Under the pieces are notes generated by a model, which was given only the letters and a program-made list of their open reading frames with translations, had not been told where the DNA came from and did no database searches. Below are positions 1 through 7,569 of a DNA stretch of 64,000 nucleotides, in pieces. Origin of the DNA: Arenibacter sp. 6A1 (GTDB taxonomy: Bacteria; Bacteroidota; Bacteroidia; Flavobacteriales; Flavobacteriaceae); contig NZ_JAAXCQ010000002.1 of the NCBI RefSeq assembly GCF_012272855.1, forward strand, positions 186,001-250,000. The letters are read 5' to 3'. Position numbers and translations under genes: made by a program. Position 1 is the stretch's first letter. The number at the start of each line of letters is the position of its first letter.

Positions 1-2748
1 GTGTGGAAGGAGAGCGAGCCCTATATAGGTACGGCGGCAAGTCAATGGAACACCACCGAGTACGACCTGTACGGCAGGCCCAAAACGTTGACCTCCTATA
101 CGGGAAAGGTTACGAATATCAGCTATTCCGGACAAACGGTTACGGTGAATGACGGTACCAAGACCGTTGCCACTACCAAGAACGCCCTAGGGAACGTAAC
201 CCAGGTTACCGATCCGGGCGGCACCATCGCATACACCTATTTTGGCAACGGGGCCATGAAGTCCAGCACCTATTCCGGTATCGCCCAAACCATAGAACAG
301 GATGGCTGGGGAAGAAGGACAAAATTTATAGATCCTTCCGCTGGGACTTATACCTATGCATACAATGGTTTTGGAGAGCTCACCGAGGAAACCACCCCAA
401 AAGGGGTTACCGATTACACCTATAGTACCGTTGGCAAGCTAACCCAAAAAAAGGTGACGGGCGATGCCAGCACCAATATGATCATCAACTATACCTATGA
501 TGCTACCAGCAAGTTGCCTACGAGTATTGCCCTGGCCACCAATGCCGATGGCAATACGGGGACTACCACTATTGCCTATGACAGTTATAAGCGGGTAACC
601 AGTACCATTGAGACCAACTCCCATGCCAAATTTACCAAATGGTTTACCTACGATGCCTTTGGGAACGTGGCGACCGAGGAAAGTGAGGGCCGATTATTAA
701 GTAATAACAAGTTCAGTAAGATCAAGGTAAAGAATACCTATGCCAACGGGCAGTTAAAGAACGTGAACGACTTTGCCACCAACGAAGAACTTTGGAACAT
801 AACCGGTCTCAATGCTCGTGGGCAGGTGACCACCTCCACGATGGGAGTGGCCGTAAAGCGTACCAATACGTATGATACCTATGGATATCTTACACAGGCC
901 CTTGCTCAAAAGAACGTAACCACCTCTCCAGTAGAGCTGATGAAGCTCAGCTTTAACTTTAATGTGCAGCGGGGCATCCTCAACAGTCGCACCAACAGCC
1001 TATTTGCCTGGACGGAAAATTTCACCTATGATTCCCAGGATCGTTTGCTCAGCTTTAACGATAATAACGGGGCCAAGAACCAAGATTACGATAATAAAGG
1101 ACGGATCAATACCCTCTCCAACTTAGGAACCTTTACCTATAACAGCACTAATTACCAGAATACGGGATTGACCCTGAACCCTACCGGAGAGAGCTATTAC
1201 AACAATTTTACTACCCAGACCATCACCTACAATGCCTTTAAGAGCCCCGTGGAGATCCATGAGAACGGAAAGGACCGGATCGGTTTCCAGTACAATGCGG
1301 GCATGGGCCGTGCCACCATGTACTACGGCGGTACCCAGGCCACCAAGGAGGACCGTCCCTTTAGGAAGCACTATTCCCAGGACGGCAGCATGGAGATCAA
1401 ATGGGAGAAGGCCACGGGAAGGACTACTTTCGTTACCTATGTGGGCGGGGATGCCTATTCCTCGCCGGTAATCTACCATTCGGATCAGGGCAGTACTACT
1501 ACGGCCCAATACCTGTACCTGCACAGGGATTATTTGGGCAGCATCTTGGGGATAACGGACAAAAATGGTACTTTTAAGGAGAAGCGGCATTTTGATGCCT
1601 GGGGCAATATCGTTAAATTGACGGACGGGACCAATGCGGCACTGACGAAATTCGCCGTCTTGGACCGTGGCTATACGGGGCACGAGCACCTGCAGGAAGT
1701 AAACCTGATCCACATGAACGGGCGGCTCTACGATTCCATGCTGCACCGTTTTTTGATGCCCGATAATTACGTGCAGGACCCATTTAGTACGATGAGCTTT
1801 AACCGGTATTCATACGTGCTGAACAATCCGTTGATGTACGTGGATCCTAGTGGTGAGGCTTGGGAATGGATCGCTGTAGGGGCCGTCGCAGCTGTGTACG
1901 CCATATTCAACGTAGTTAAAACGATACATGAGAAAAATCAGTACGAAAAGAACTTGGCCAAAAATGCTCCTGAAAATCAGGTTCCAACACCATCCAGCGG
2001 GCAGAAAAGTTCGGAAAAAATCTCATCGAGCATAATGCCGGATCTTCCCGATGCGTATAATATAGAAATGCCTTTGGGAATAAGTCCGAACGATTGGATA
2101 ATTGGTAAAAATGGCCAATATGTTTGGGACGGCACAGTGACATCCTCAGTAAACACTCCTACCGGTTTTAAATACGTTGGGGCATCGATAAATGACGTTT
2201 CTTCACATTTTGAAAAAAACAATCCAATATCAAGTATATTTTCCAATCCAAAATTTGGAGAAAACAGAACAGTTTGGCCGGGAGAGATTTTAGCGAACCC
2301 AAAAACAGGAATGGATAGCTGGGCGGAATCAAGCAATATTTTTACGCAAGGGTTTTATTCGATCGCCAATTCCATTTCAATAGTTGGCCAGTCGTTGAAC
2401 CCGTTTGACAGCCAAATAACAACTCTTACAGGACAAGATCGAACTGGGATGGACAATTCAAGGTATGGTGTTGAGGTTGCGACAACTCTTCTTCCTGTTG
2501 GTTCTACCAAAATAGCGATGGGGCCATTAAAACAATGGCTAAGATATGGCCCTTCCTATAGTCAAAGTTTGGGTGCCCAGACTTCTTTATCATTAAGATG
2601 GGGGGCTTCCCCTGTCAATAAGGGTAAGTATTTGAATGAGATACCTAGCCAAACGTTTAGAGATTATAACCAATGGTTCAGGAGTCGAAAAATACCAGGA
2701 AAGTCATGGAGGGTACAAGATCCGGGACATTACCACATAAAGAGATGA
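1..2748 (+). CDS. Rhs/YD-repeat polymorphic toxin, 5' end outside window
   Basis: Large cell-surface or secreted Rhs-family toxin. The frame is already open at base 1, so the N-terminus lies to the left and the first GTG is not a reliable start. Residues 1 to about 500 are YD-type repeats (YDLYGR, YTYDA and YNGFGEL-like strings). The conserved Rhs core follows at about 505-622 (HRDYLGSILGIT, RHFDAWGN, LDRGYTGHEH, NNPLMYVDPSGEA). After it come a hydrophobic stretch (about 622-640) and a roughly 275-residue variable tip ending in a basic, His-containing segment (DPGHYHIKR). In the family, the core forms a shell that encloses and releases the C-terminal toxin. I do not recognise the toxin fold. 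The core segment 1661-2086 is nearly identical to 3890-4315 downstream. A candidate immunity gene starts 4 bp after the stop, the usual toxin/immunity arrangement. The Rhs call is firm; the toxin activity is unknown. Confidence 0.9.
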   Translation: MWKESEPYIGTAASQWNTTEYDLYGRPKTLTSYTGKVTNISYSGQTVTVNDGTKTVATTKNALGNVTQVTDPGGTIAYTYFGNGAMKSSTYSGIAQTIEQDGWGRRTKFIDPSAGTYTYAYNGFGELTEETTPKGVTDYTYSTVGKLTQKKVTGDASTNMIINYTYDATSKLPTSIALATNADGNTGTTTIAYDSYKRVTSTIETNSHAKFTKWFTYDAFGNVATEESEGRLLSNNKFSKIKVKNTYANGQLKNVNDFATNEELWNITGLNARGQVTTSTMGVAVKRTNTYDTYGYLTQALAQKNVTTSPVELMKLSFNFNVQRGILNSRTNSLFAWTENFTYDSQDRLLSFNDNNGAKNQDYDNKGRINTLSNLGTFTYNSTNYQNTGLTLNPTGESYYNNFTTQTITYNAFKSPVEIHENGKDRIGFQYNAGMGRATMYYGGTQATKEDRPFRKHYSQDGSMEIKWEKATGRTTFVTYVGGDAYSSPVIYHSDQGSTTTAQYLYLHRDYLGSILGITDKNGTFKEKRHFDAWGNIVKLTDGTNAALTKFAVLDRGYTGHEHLQEVNLIHMNGRLYDSMLHRFLMPDNYVQDPFSTMSFNRYSYVLNNPLMYVDPSGEAWEWIAVGAVAAVYAIFNVVKTIHEKNQYEKNLAKNAPENQVPTPSSGQKSSEKISSSIMPDLPDAYNIEMPLGISPNDWIIGKNGQYVWDGTVTSSVNTPTGFKYVGASINDVSSHFEKNNPISSIFSNPKFGENRTVWPGEILANPKTGMDSWAESSNIFTQGFYSIANSISIVGQSLNPFDSQITTLTGQDRTGMDNSRYGVEVATTLLPVGSTKIAMGPLKQWLRYGPSYSQSLGAQTSLSLRWGASPVNKGKYLNEIPSQTFRDYNQWFRSRKIPGKSWRVQDPGHYHIKR

Positions 2749-2751
2749 GTT

Positions 2752-3096
2752 ATGATTTATATTATTTTTGAGAATCCACAAGAATCGAGAGGGCAAAATA
2801 AAAAATCTATTCTTACAAGAATTATTTCATTTTTTATTCCAAGAGCCAATCCTGATTTTGATAATCTTATAGGACAGACACGTTTTTGGCTTTTGGAATT
2901 TGATGATGAAGAATCAATTCCAAATCGTGAAATCGGATTGGCTATGGATGGGAAAGTTTTGTTAAAGATGCCTTATAAGAATAATTACGGATACTGGTTG
3001 GATAATCGTTTAACCTATAGTGATATAAAAAATTCATTTACAATTAATAATATTTCTAAGGAATTTTTTGAAGAGAAATGGAATAAAATGAACTAA
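2752..3096 (+). CDS. candidate immunity protein of the first Rhs toxin
   Basis: A protein of 114 residues with no recognised family. It begins 3 bp after the Rhs stop codon, so it is almost certainly co-transcribed and probably translationally coupled. Its base composition is clearly more AT-rich than the Rhs core, as is common for toxin tips and immunity genes acquired together. It has no signal peptide, which suggests a cytoplasmic partner that binds the toxin domain. Visible features are a hydrophobic patch near residues 22-32 and an aromatic acidic middle (RFWLLEFDDEE). The immunity role is inferred from position alone; the coding call is strong because the frame is clean and tightly spaced. 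Confidence 0.7.
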   Translation: MIYIIFENPQESRGQNKKSILTRIISFFIPRANPDFDNLIGQTRFWLLEFDDEESIPNREIGLAMDGKVLLKMPYKNNYGYWLDNRLTYSDIKNSFTINNISKEFFEEKWNKMN

Positions 3097-3142
3097 GTAT
3101 AAAAATGCACAATTGCCACTTTGGAGATTATATTAATGGATT

Positions 3143-3621
3143 ATGATAACTTACCATATCTTTGATTCGGCAGATGATATAATTCGAATCATTTCAAACA
3201 ATAATGAAATTAAGTATCCTCTAGATATATCTATTAAGGGATGGGAAGATGGGGATTATTTTTTGGAGATTTGCATGAATGATGGAGGTATTAGTAAAGA
3301 GGAGGAATCTTTCTTTAAGCGACTACCTTTAATTGAAAAAGTAGGTATTGAGCAGTTTAAATCTTTGTCCTCTTTTATGGAGTCCAATCCATTGCTCAAA
3401 TCAGTGGTAGGAAATGTGATTTACCACTATGATCTTCACATTTGGTATGGGAAGGTTCTTTTATTACCGATGCCATTCTAATAAAAAGAAATTTTTTTAA
3501 GAATGATTATCACAATTTATTAATTGATTCCCAATCCTTCAATAATACAAATGATGATTTTGAGAAAAAGATAGAAATATTAGCACAATTATGCGGACAA
3601 AAGCTTTCTCAACTTTTATAA
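3143..3621 (+). pseudogene. second immunity-like gene, interrupted by a frameshift
   Basis: The reading frame from the ATG at 3143 runs to a stop at 3481 (112 residues, ending LLPMPF). A coherent protein tail continues in another frame from about 3445 to the stop at 3619-3621: WEGSFITDAILIKRNFF, then about 40 more residues ending CGQKLSQLL. Adding one base near the TTT at 3441-3443 joins the two halves into a protein of about 159 residues. It lies 46 bp after the first immunity candidate in equally AT-rich DNA. Its original toxin partner is not visible, so it may be an orphan immunity gene left by an earlier cassette exchange. A sequencing error is the alternative. The short 112-residue form could still be translated. 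Confidence 0.55.
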
Positions 3622-3689
3622 AATATAAAGGGTGAGAAATGCAGATTAATATAATTTGGAACGCCCGTTTCCGTACGAATCCTGTCGTG

Positions 3690-3840
3690 TGGTAAAATAG
3701 ACCTCCGCTAGCGCAAGCAGCTTGTACTAAATTTATTTCAGCATCACGCTTGTGCCTACAGGGGTAGGCGGACGGCCTGACACATAGAAAAGTTCTTTGA
3801 AAAAGCGATAACAATGCTTCTTGACAGCTCTAACCGGAGC
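3690..3840 (+). repeat. leader sequence of orphan Rhs cassette (copy A)
   Basis: Non-coding stretch just before the displaced Rhs core. It shares an ordered series of short blocks with 6771-6900: CGCTAGCGCAAGC versus CGTTAACGCAAGC, then TCACGCTTGTG versus TCACGCTCATG, then AGAAAAGTTCTTTGAAA versus GAGAAGTTCCTAGAAA, then GCGATAACA versus GCGATAGCA. In both places an Rhs-core sequence containing GACCGTGGCTATACGGG follows. It is therefore probably part of the unit that moves or recombines with Rhs tips rather than random intergenic DNA. Judged by eye without a formal alignment. Confidence 0.45.
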
Positions 3841-4917
3841 ATAAAATTAACTGACGGGAACAATGTGGCCTTGACAAAATTTGCTATCTTGGACCGTGGC
3901 TATACGGGGCACGAGCATTTGCAGGGCGTAAACCTGATCCACATGAACGGGCGGCTCTACGATTCCATGCTGCATCGTTTTTTGATGCCCGATAATTACG
4001 TGCAGGACCCATTTAGTACGATGAGCTTTAACCGGTATTCATACGTGATGAACAATCCGTTGATGTACGTGGACCCTAGTGGTGAGGCTTGGGAATGGAT
4101 CGCTGTAGGGGCCGTCGCAGCTGTGTACGCCATATTCAACGTAGTTAAAACGATACATGAGAAAAATCAGTACGAAAAGAACTTGGCCAAAAATGCTCCT
4201 GAAAATCAGGTCCCAACACCATCCAGCGGGCAGAAAAGCTCCGAAAAAATCTCATCGAGCATAATGCCGGATCTTCCCGATGCGTATAATATAGAAATGC
4301 CTTTGGGAATAAATCCACCCTTTGACAGGTACAAAATGGATTCCGATGGTAATATTTCATATTATGATAACAAAGGAGGAAGTGAAGTAGATTACCTGAT
4401 GTTCGGGGAAGAAGAGATTAGGGTGAATGATAGAAGTATATTGCCACAATTAAAAGATCGAACTATTTGGGGAAAAGATGATTCCAATAGACCAAAGCAA
4501 GGACATTACGCCATAACCAATAATATTAACGAGGCACTTAAACTATACGAATGGATTGGAGCCAGATCTTCCTCTGAATGGTCCTTTGCTGATGCGAATA
4601 CAGATACCGGGCGTATGGCCCTCATCGGTACTTTACACGAAAAATCAGCCGGTGTAGCTCCTTATCCCAATAAAGGAGGTTTTGGAAATTTTACGATCAA
4701 TCGTTTCTCTCATTCCCACCATGGTACTTCATGGGCGGATTTTAACTACTCGTTCAAGGATGCGAAATACATGAGAACTTTAAATCCAAAGGCCAAGTTC
4801 GACCTTTATGCCCCATTGATTACAAAAAAAAGATACAATGAACATGTTAAAAGCAAACCTGGTTATAAACCTATTGATTATGAGCCGTCTAAATTTATTC
4901 CTATTATTACTGATTAG
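3814..4917 (+). CDS. orphan Rhs C-terminal cassette with JAB-like toxin tip
   Basis: A displaced Rhs tip of 367 residues. Residues 1-10 are spurious leader. Residues about 11-90 repeat the end of the Rhs core (LDRGYTGHEH to YVDPSGEAWEW), and about 90-168 repeat the hydrophobic and linker segment of the upstream Rhs protein almost exactly. From about 169 the sequence is unrelated to the first toxin. Near residues 290-305 it has the string RFSHSHHGTSWADFN, a His-x-His followed by Ser-x2-Asp. This recalls the metal site of JAB/JAMM proteins and the 'JAB-like toxin 1' tips of flavobacterial Rhs proteins. There is no secretion domain of its own, so it is probably a silent reserve tip that can recombine onto the main Rhs gene through the shared core. 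An immunity gene overlaps its end. The toxin family is recalled, not searched. Confidence 0.75.
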   Translation: MLLDSSNRSIKLTDGNNVALTKFAILDRGYTGHEHLQGVNLIHMNGRLYDSMLHRFLMPDNYVQDPFSTMSFNRYSYVMNNPLMYVDPSGEAWEWIAVGAVAAVYAIFNVVKTIHEKNQYEKNLAKNAPENQVPTPSSGQKSSEKISSSIMPDLPDAYNIEMPLGINPPFDRYKMDSDGNISYYDNKGGSEVDYLMFGEEEIRVNDRSILPQLKDRTIWGKDDSNRPKQGHYAITNNINEALKLYEWIGARSSSEWSFADANTDTGRMALIGTLHEKSAGVAPYPNKGGFGNFTINRFSHSHHGTSWADFNYSFKDAKYMRTLNPKAKFDLYAPLITKKRYNEHVKSKPGYKPIDYEPSKFIPIITD

Positions 4918-5544
4918 CTCTTCTATTGTACATACCTCATGTGAAAAGCAGAAAGATTTTATGTCGATTTTTGAGGAAGTACTCAATTCCGATAACTTGT
5001 TAGTGGATAATGAATTTGTGGATAGGTTTGAAGAAAAACTATTGGAGAATTACCCAGATCGAGGTTTGGTCATAAGGGAGATCAACGATAGACTGGTGCC
5101 TACATTTGAGGATTTTTCCGATATTGGCGGAGGGGATAAGGGTAACTTTGTAATCTTTATAACAAAGGATTTTTTTTGGTAAATTATCAAAGTGACAAGA
5201 TCGATGTAGAAATGAAGAATTATATAGAAACATTAAAGAGGGAAAGTATGAATGTTGGAGTTATTGATTTGATTATGTTAAGTCCGGAAAAGGAAAAAAT
5301 CACATATCAAGAATGCAAAATGTTTATATCCTCAATAAGGGAAGCCGATAAATCCCTTGATTTTGTACGGGATAGTATATCCCAAAAAAGATACGGGAAT
5401 TCTTTTTTTAACTTGGATGCCAAGAAAAAGGAGGCTATTAGGGATGAATACAAAAAAATCTTCATTCTTTATCTGTTTAATGAGATTGATTCATTTCTCT
5501 TGCCTCCTCCTCCAGTCTCAGAGGGATTTGAGGAAAAACAGTAA
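4880..5544 (+). pseudogene. lipoprotein immunity gene, frameshifted in a T8 run
   Basis: The start at 4880 overlaps the end of the orphan toxin by 38 bp and gives a clear lipoprotein signal (hydrophobic core, then VHTSC as lipobox, residues about 5-20). An upstream ATG at 4838 is in frame but would place extra polar residues before the signal. The frame stops at 5182 just after a run of eight T (5170-5177). The natural continuation (VNYQSDKIDVEMKNYI onward) runs in the -1 frame to 5544. A -1 slip or one base change in the T run restores a protein of about 220 residues. A periplasmic lipoprotein immunity partner would fit a toxin acting outside the cytoplasm or caught on entry. Whether this is decay, phase variation by the T run, programmed frameshifting or a sequencing error cannot be told here. 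Confidence 0.6.
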
Positions 5545-6329
5545 GGCCCTTGCTAGCTGGTCCGATGAGATCAAGGACGCCCAGATCGGGAGATGGCTGA
5601 ACAGGAATTTCGGGAAGCCCGTAGAGAAGTGGGTGAACAAACATATCGCCAAACCTTTGAAAAGGCTATTTGGAGGTGGAGGTGGCGGTAGGCATGCCGC
5701 ACCGGAAATATACCATGCCGACATGCCTATGGGTGGCGGTGGCGGTCCCAATAATTTGGCTATATTTGGTGCTTCTGGTGGAGGTGGTATTTCCATATCG
5801 GGAAGCGGACCGGGCAGATCAGCCGGGGACGTGGCCGACACGGTACTGGACTTTGTGCCCATTGTGGGAGGGTTAAAGGATATATACCAAGGCATAAACG
5901 ACGGTAATGGTTGGATGGTGGCCCTAGGTGCAGGTTCAATAGTAGACGACGTTTTTACCCTAGGCGGCTCTTCATTGGTCAAGGGGGGTATTAAAACAGG
6001 CATAAAGATAGGTGCCAGATCGGTCGCCAGTAGTGCCGCTAAGAGGGGGAAGTAGTGTATTGTCTAAAGGAGAATTGATAAGAATAGGAAATGCAGCCAC
6101 TAGAATCAACAAACCAATTACGGTTGTAGGAAGCCGTGCAAAGGGTACCGCAGGGGTTTATTCTGATTGGGATTATGTAATACCTGGGCTTAATAATAAA
6201 AATTGGAAAACAATTAAAAACTCTTTACCTGGTTCACGTTCAATATTGAATAATACTCCAAGAAATATTGACATTTTCAAAGGACCTGTTAATCCTAATT
6301 TACCCTACATCACAATTTATCCTCACTAA
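5540..6329 (+). pseudogene. orphan Rhs tip with nucleotidyltransferase toxin, frameshifted
   Basis: A GC-rich cassette with no start codon of its own joined directly to the preceding immunity gene. The first part (to the stop at 6053-6055) is a glycine-rich Rhs linker: several GGGGG runs, the string APEIYHADMPMG, then DFVPIVGGLKDIYQGIN, a pre-toxin segment common in Bacteroidota Rhs proteins. At the G5 run near 6045-6049 the frame is lost; skipping one base continues into SSVLSKGELIRIGNAA and a toxin domain ending at 6329. That domain has the nucleotidyltransferase signature VVGSRAKGT...SDWDYVI (Gly-Ser, then Asp-x-Asp) and a third acidic residue in NIDIFKGP. The expected activity is NMP transfer to RNA or protein, inferred from the fold. 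As it stands the module is broken and probably a recombination reserve. Confidence 0.65.
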
Positions 6330-6769
6330 TGCACACTATTATGAAGTTAGAAGAAGAAATGTTAATCAATAAATATGGACAAGGTTTGGTAAATAGTAAG
6401 GAGTTGCTAAGCAATTTTAATACTTTCGAATCTGAGAAGAAGCGTACTTTCTTAACTGATATGACATTTTTAATATTACAGTCCAAACCTAATGATAATG
6501 ATATTGAAACAGCGATCCTAGAATCAAAACTGAAACCTACATATACGCCATGTATACTGCTAAAGAAAGGAATTACATCCCATAATCTAAACAAGATTAT
6601 TGCCTTACCTGAAAATGAATTAGATAAAGTTTTTTTATTGTTTTTGAGCTTATTCAAAATTCCATATCAAAGAAGATTTCAAGAAGAAAAAAACCATCCT
6701 GATAAATGGTGGTATTGGGAATTGTCAGATGAAAATAGGGTTAAGATGATACTGAAAAGTTATAAATAA
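6329..6769 (+). CDS. DUF5958-like immunity protein for the nucleotidyltransferase tip
   Basis: A protein of 146 residues whose ATG overlaps the stop of the toxin frame (TAATG), so the pair was built for coupled translation. A second possible start (MKLEEEML) lies 12 bp downstream. The pattern of an N-terminal NKYGQGL helix, a central KLKPTYTPCILLKKG strand, LNKIIALPENELDKVF, and a C-terminal WWYWEL segment matches what I recall of the DUF5958 family, often found beside polymorphic toxins. No signal peptide, so cytoplasmic. Unlike its toxin it is intact, as expected if displaced immunity genes are kept to protect against sibling cells. The family call is from memory. Confidence 0.65.
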   Translation: MHTIMKLEEEMLINKYGQGLVNSKELLSNFNTFESEKKRTFLTDMTFLILQSKPNDNDIETAILESKLKPTYTPCILLKKGITSHNLNKIIALPENELDKVFLLFLSLFKIPYQRRFQEEKNHPDKWWYWELSDENRVKMILKSYK

Positions 6770-6770
6770 A

Positions 6771-6930
6771 ACCCCGTTAACGCAAGCCTCACGCTCATGC
6801 TGACAAGGGTGAGCCGCTAAATTTGAAGTATTGAGAAGTTCCTAGAAATTGCGATAGCAGTGACCTCTTTGGGATCGAGGGGGCTTTTTAGACCGTGGCT
6901 ATACGGGCCACGCCTGCCCTGAGTTTGCCG
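6771..6930 (+). repeat. orphan-cassette leader (copy B) with Rhs-core remnant
   Basis: The second copy of the leader seen at 3690-3840, followed at about 6890-6913 by GACCGTGGCTATACGGG and a few more bases of the Rhs core (encoding DRGYTGH), after which similarity ends. It is the stub of a fourth cassette whose toxin is gone. The rest of the roughly 320 bp up to 7250 shows no gene to me. Confidence 0.45.
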
Positions 6931-7251
6931 AAGTGGATTGTATAGGTATTTAAGTTATTATAAAAACGAATAATTATAGTAGGATTTATTTTAGCTCCCG
7001 CTTAGATTAATAGGCAATTTCGGATGGATCTAAGGATTCCCTTTAAAACTTTTGAAAGCTCAAATCTTTTTTTTTTGATAGAGCCTGCTTACCCAGAAGG
7101 TAGTAATTAAACTTATAATATTTACCATGCCCCTGCGGCCATCGGACCTACCTTCCGAGCCTATTCTTTTCCCTACCCACATTTTACCCATCCGCTAGGG
7201 GAGGATTTCTCCCGCAGTCTTGCCCGACAGCCTCGGCCCCGCACCAAAGCA

Positions 7252-7280
7252 CAAGGGGCGAAAAACCCCTTGCCCTTTTT
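7252..7280 (+). terminator. stem-loop with T run upstream of the relaxase region
   Basis: CAAGGGG, a CGAAAAA loop, and CCCCTTG form a perfect 7-bp stem, followed by CCC and five T. It reads as an intrinsic terminator closing transcription from the Rhs side, and it insulates the relaxase leader. It could instead belong to the transfer origin. Confidence 0.5.
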
Positions 7281-7341
7281 CTCCCTCGCTATGTAATCGA
7301 CCTATTTAACCCTTTTCCCACCATCTTTTCGAATAAAATAT

Positions 7342-7400
7342 AAAACCATATTAAACCAGGGCTGGTCTTATATGGTCTCATATGGCTTCATATGGTTTTG
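7342..7400 (+). repeat. 10-bp phased TATGG repeats (recombinase or relaxosome sites)
   Basis: Three direct repeats with an exact 10-bp period start at 7371, 7381 and 7391 (TATGGTCTCA, TATGGCTTCA, TATGGTTTTG), with an inverted copy (AAACCATA) near 7344. The 14-mer CTGGTCTTATATGG at 7362-7375 reappears in reverse complement at 11862-11875 beside the integrase. One-helical-turn spacing suggests co-operative protein binding on one face of the DNA. Confidence 0.6.
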
Positions 7401-7465
7401 AGGCGTAAAATACTGTAAATAAGTCTTTTAAGTTGGTTTTTTAATGTATTATATTTATATAGGAT

Positions 7466-7548
7466 TATCCGTTTTTAACGGATAGCAAGTTATGTTTTGC
7501 GCTACGCAAAACTCCTACTTCTAGCGAAGTGAAAAGCTGCCCTCGGCA
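7466..7548 (+). promoter_or_regulatory. array of four small hairpins, candidate oriT or leader RNA
   Basis: Four inverted repeats follow one another just before the relaxase gene: TATCCGTT/AACGGATA with a 3-base loop (7466-7484), GTTTTGCG/CGCAAAAC with a 3-base loop (7494-7512), ACTTC/GAAGT with a 4-base loop (7517-7530) and TGCC/GGCA with a 3-base loop (7538-7548). Hairpins upstream of a relaxase are typical of origins of transfer, where one marks the nick. The array could also be a structured mRNA leader. The nick site is not identifiable by eye. Confidence 0.55.
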
Positions 7549-7569
7549 ATAATAATCAACAAAAAGATC

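Noticed and set aside
5518-6003. 161-codon minus-strand frame rich in Pro
   Set aside because: It is the mirror of the glycine-rich Rhs linker on the plus strand.
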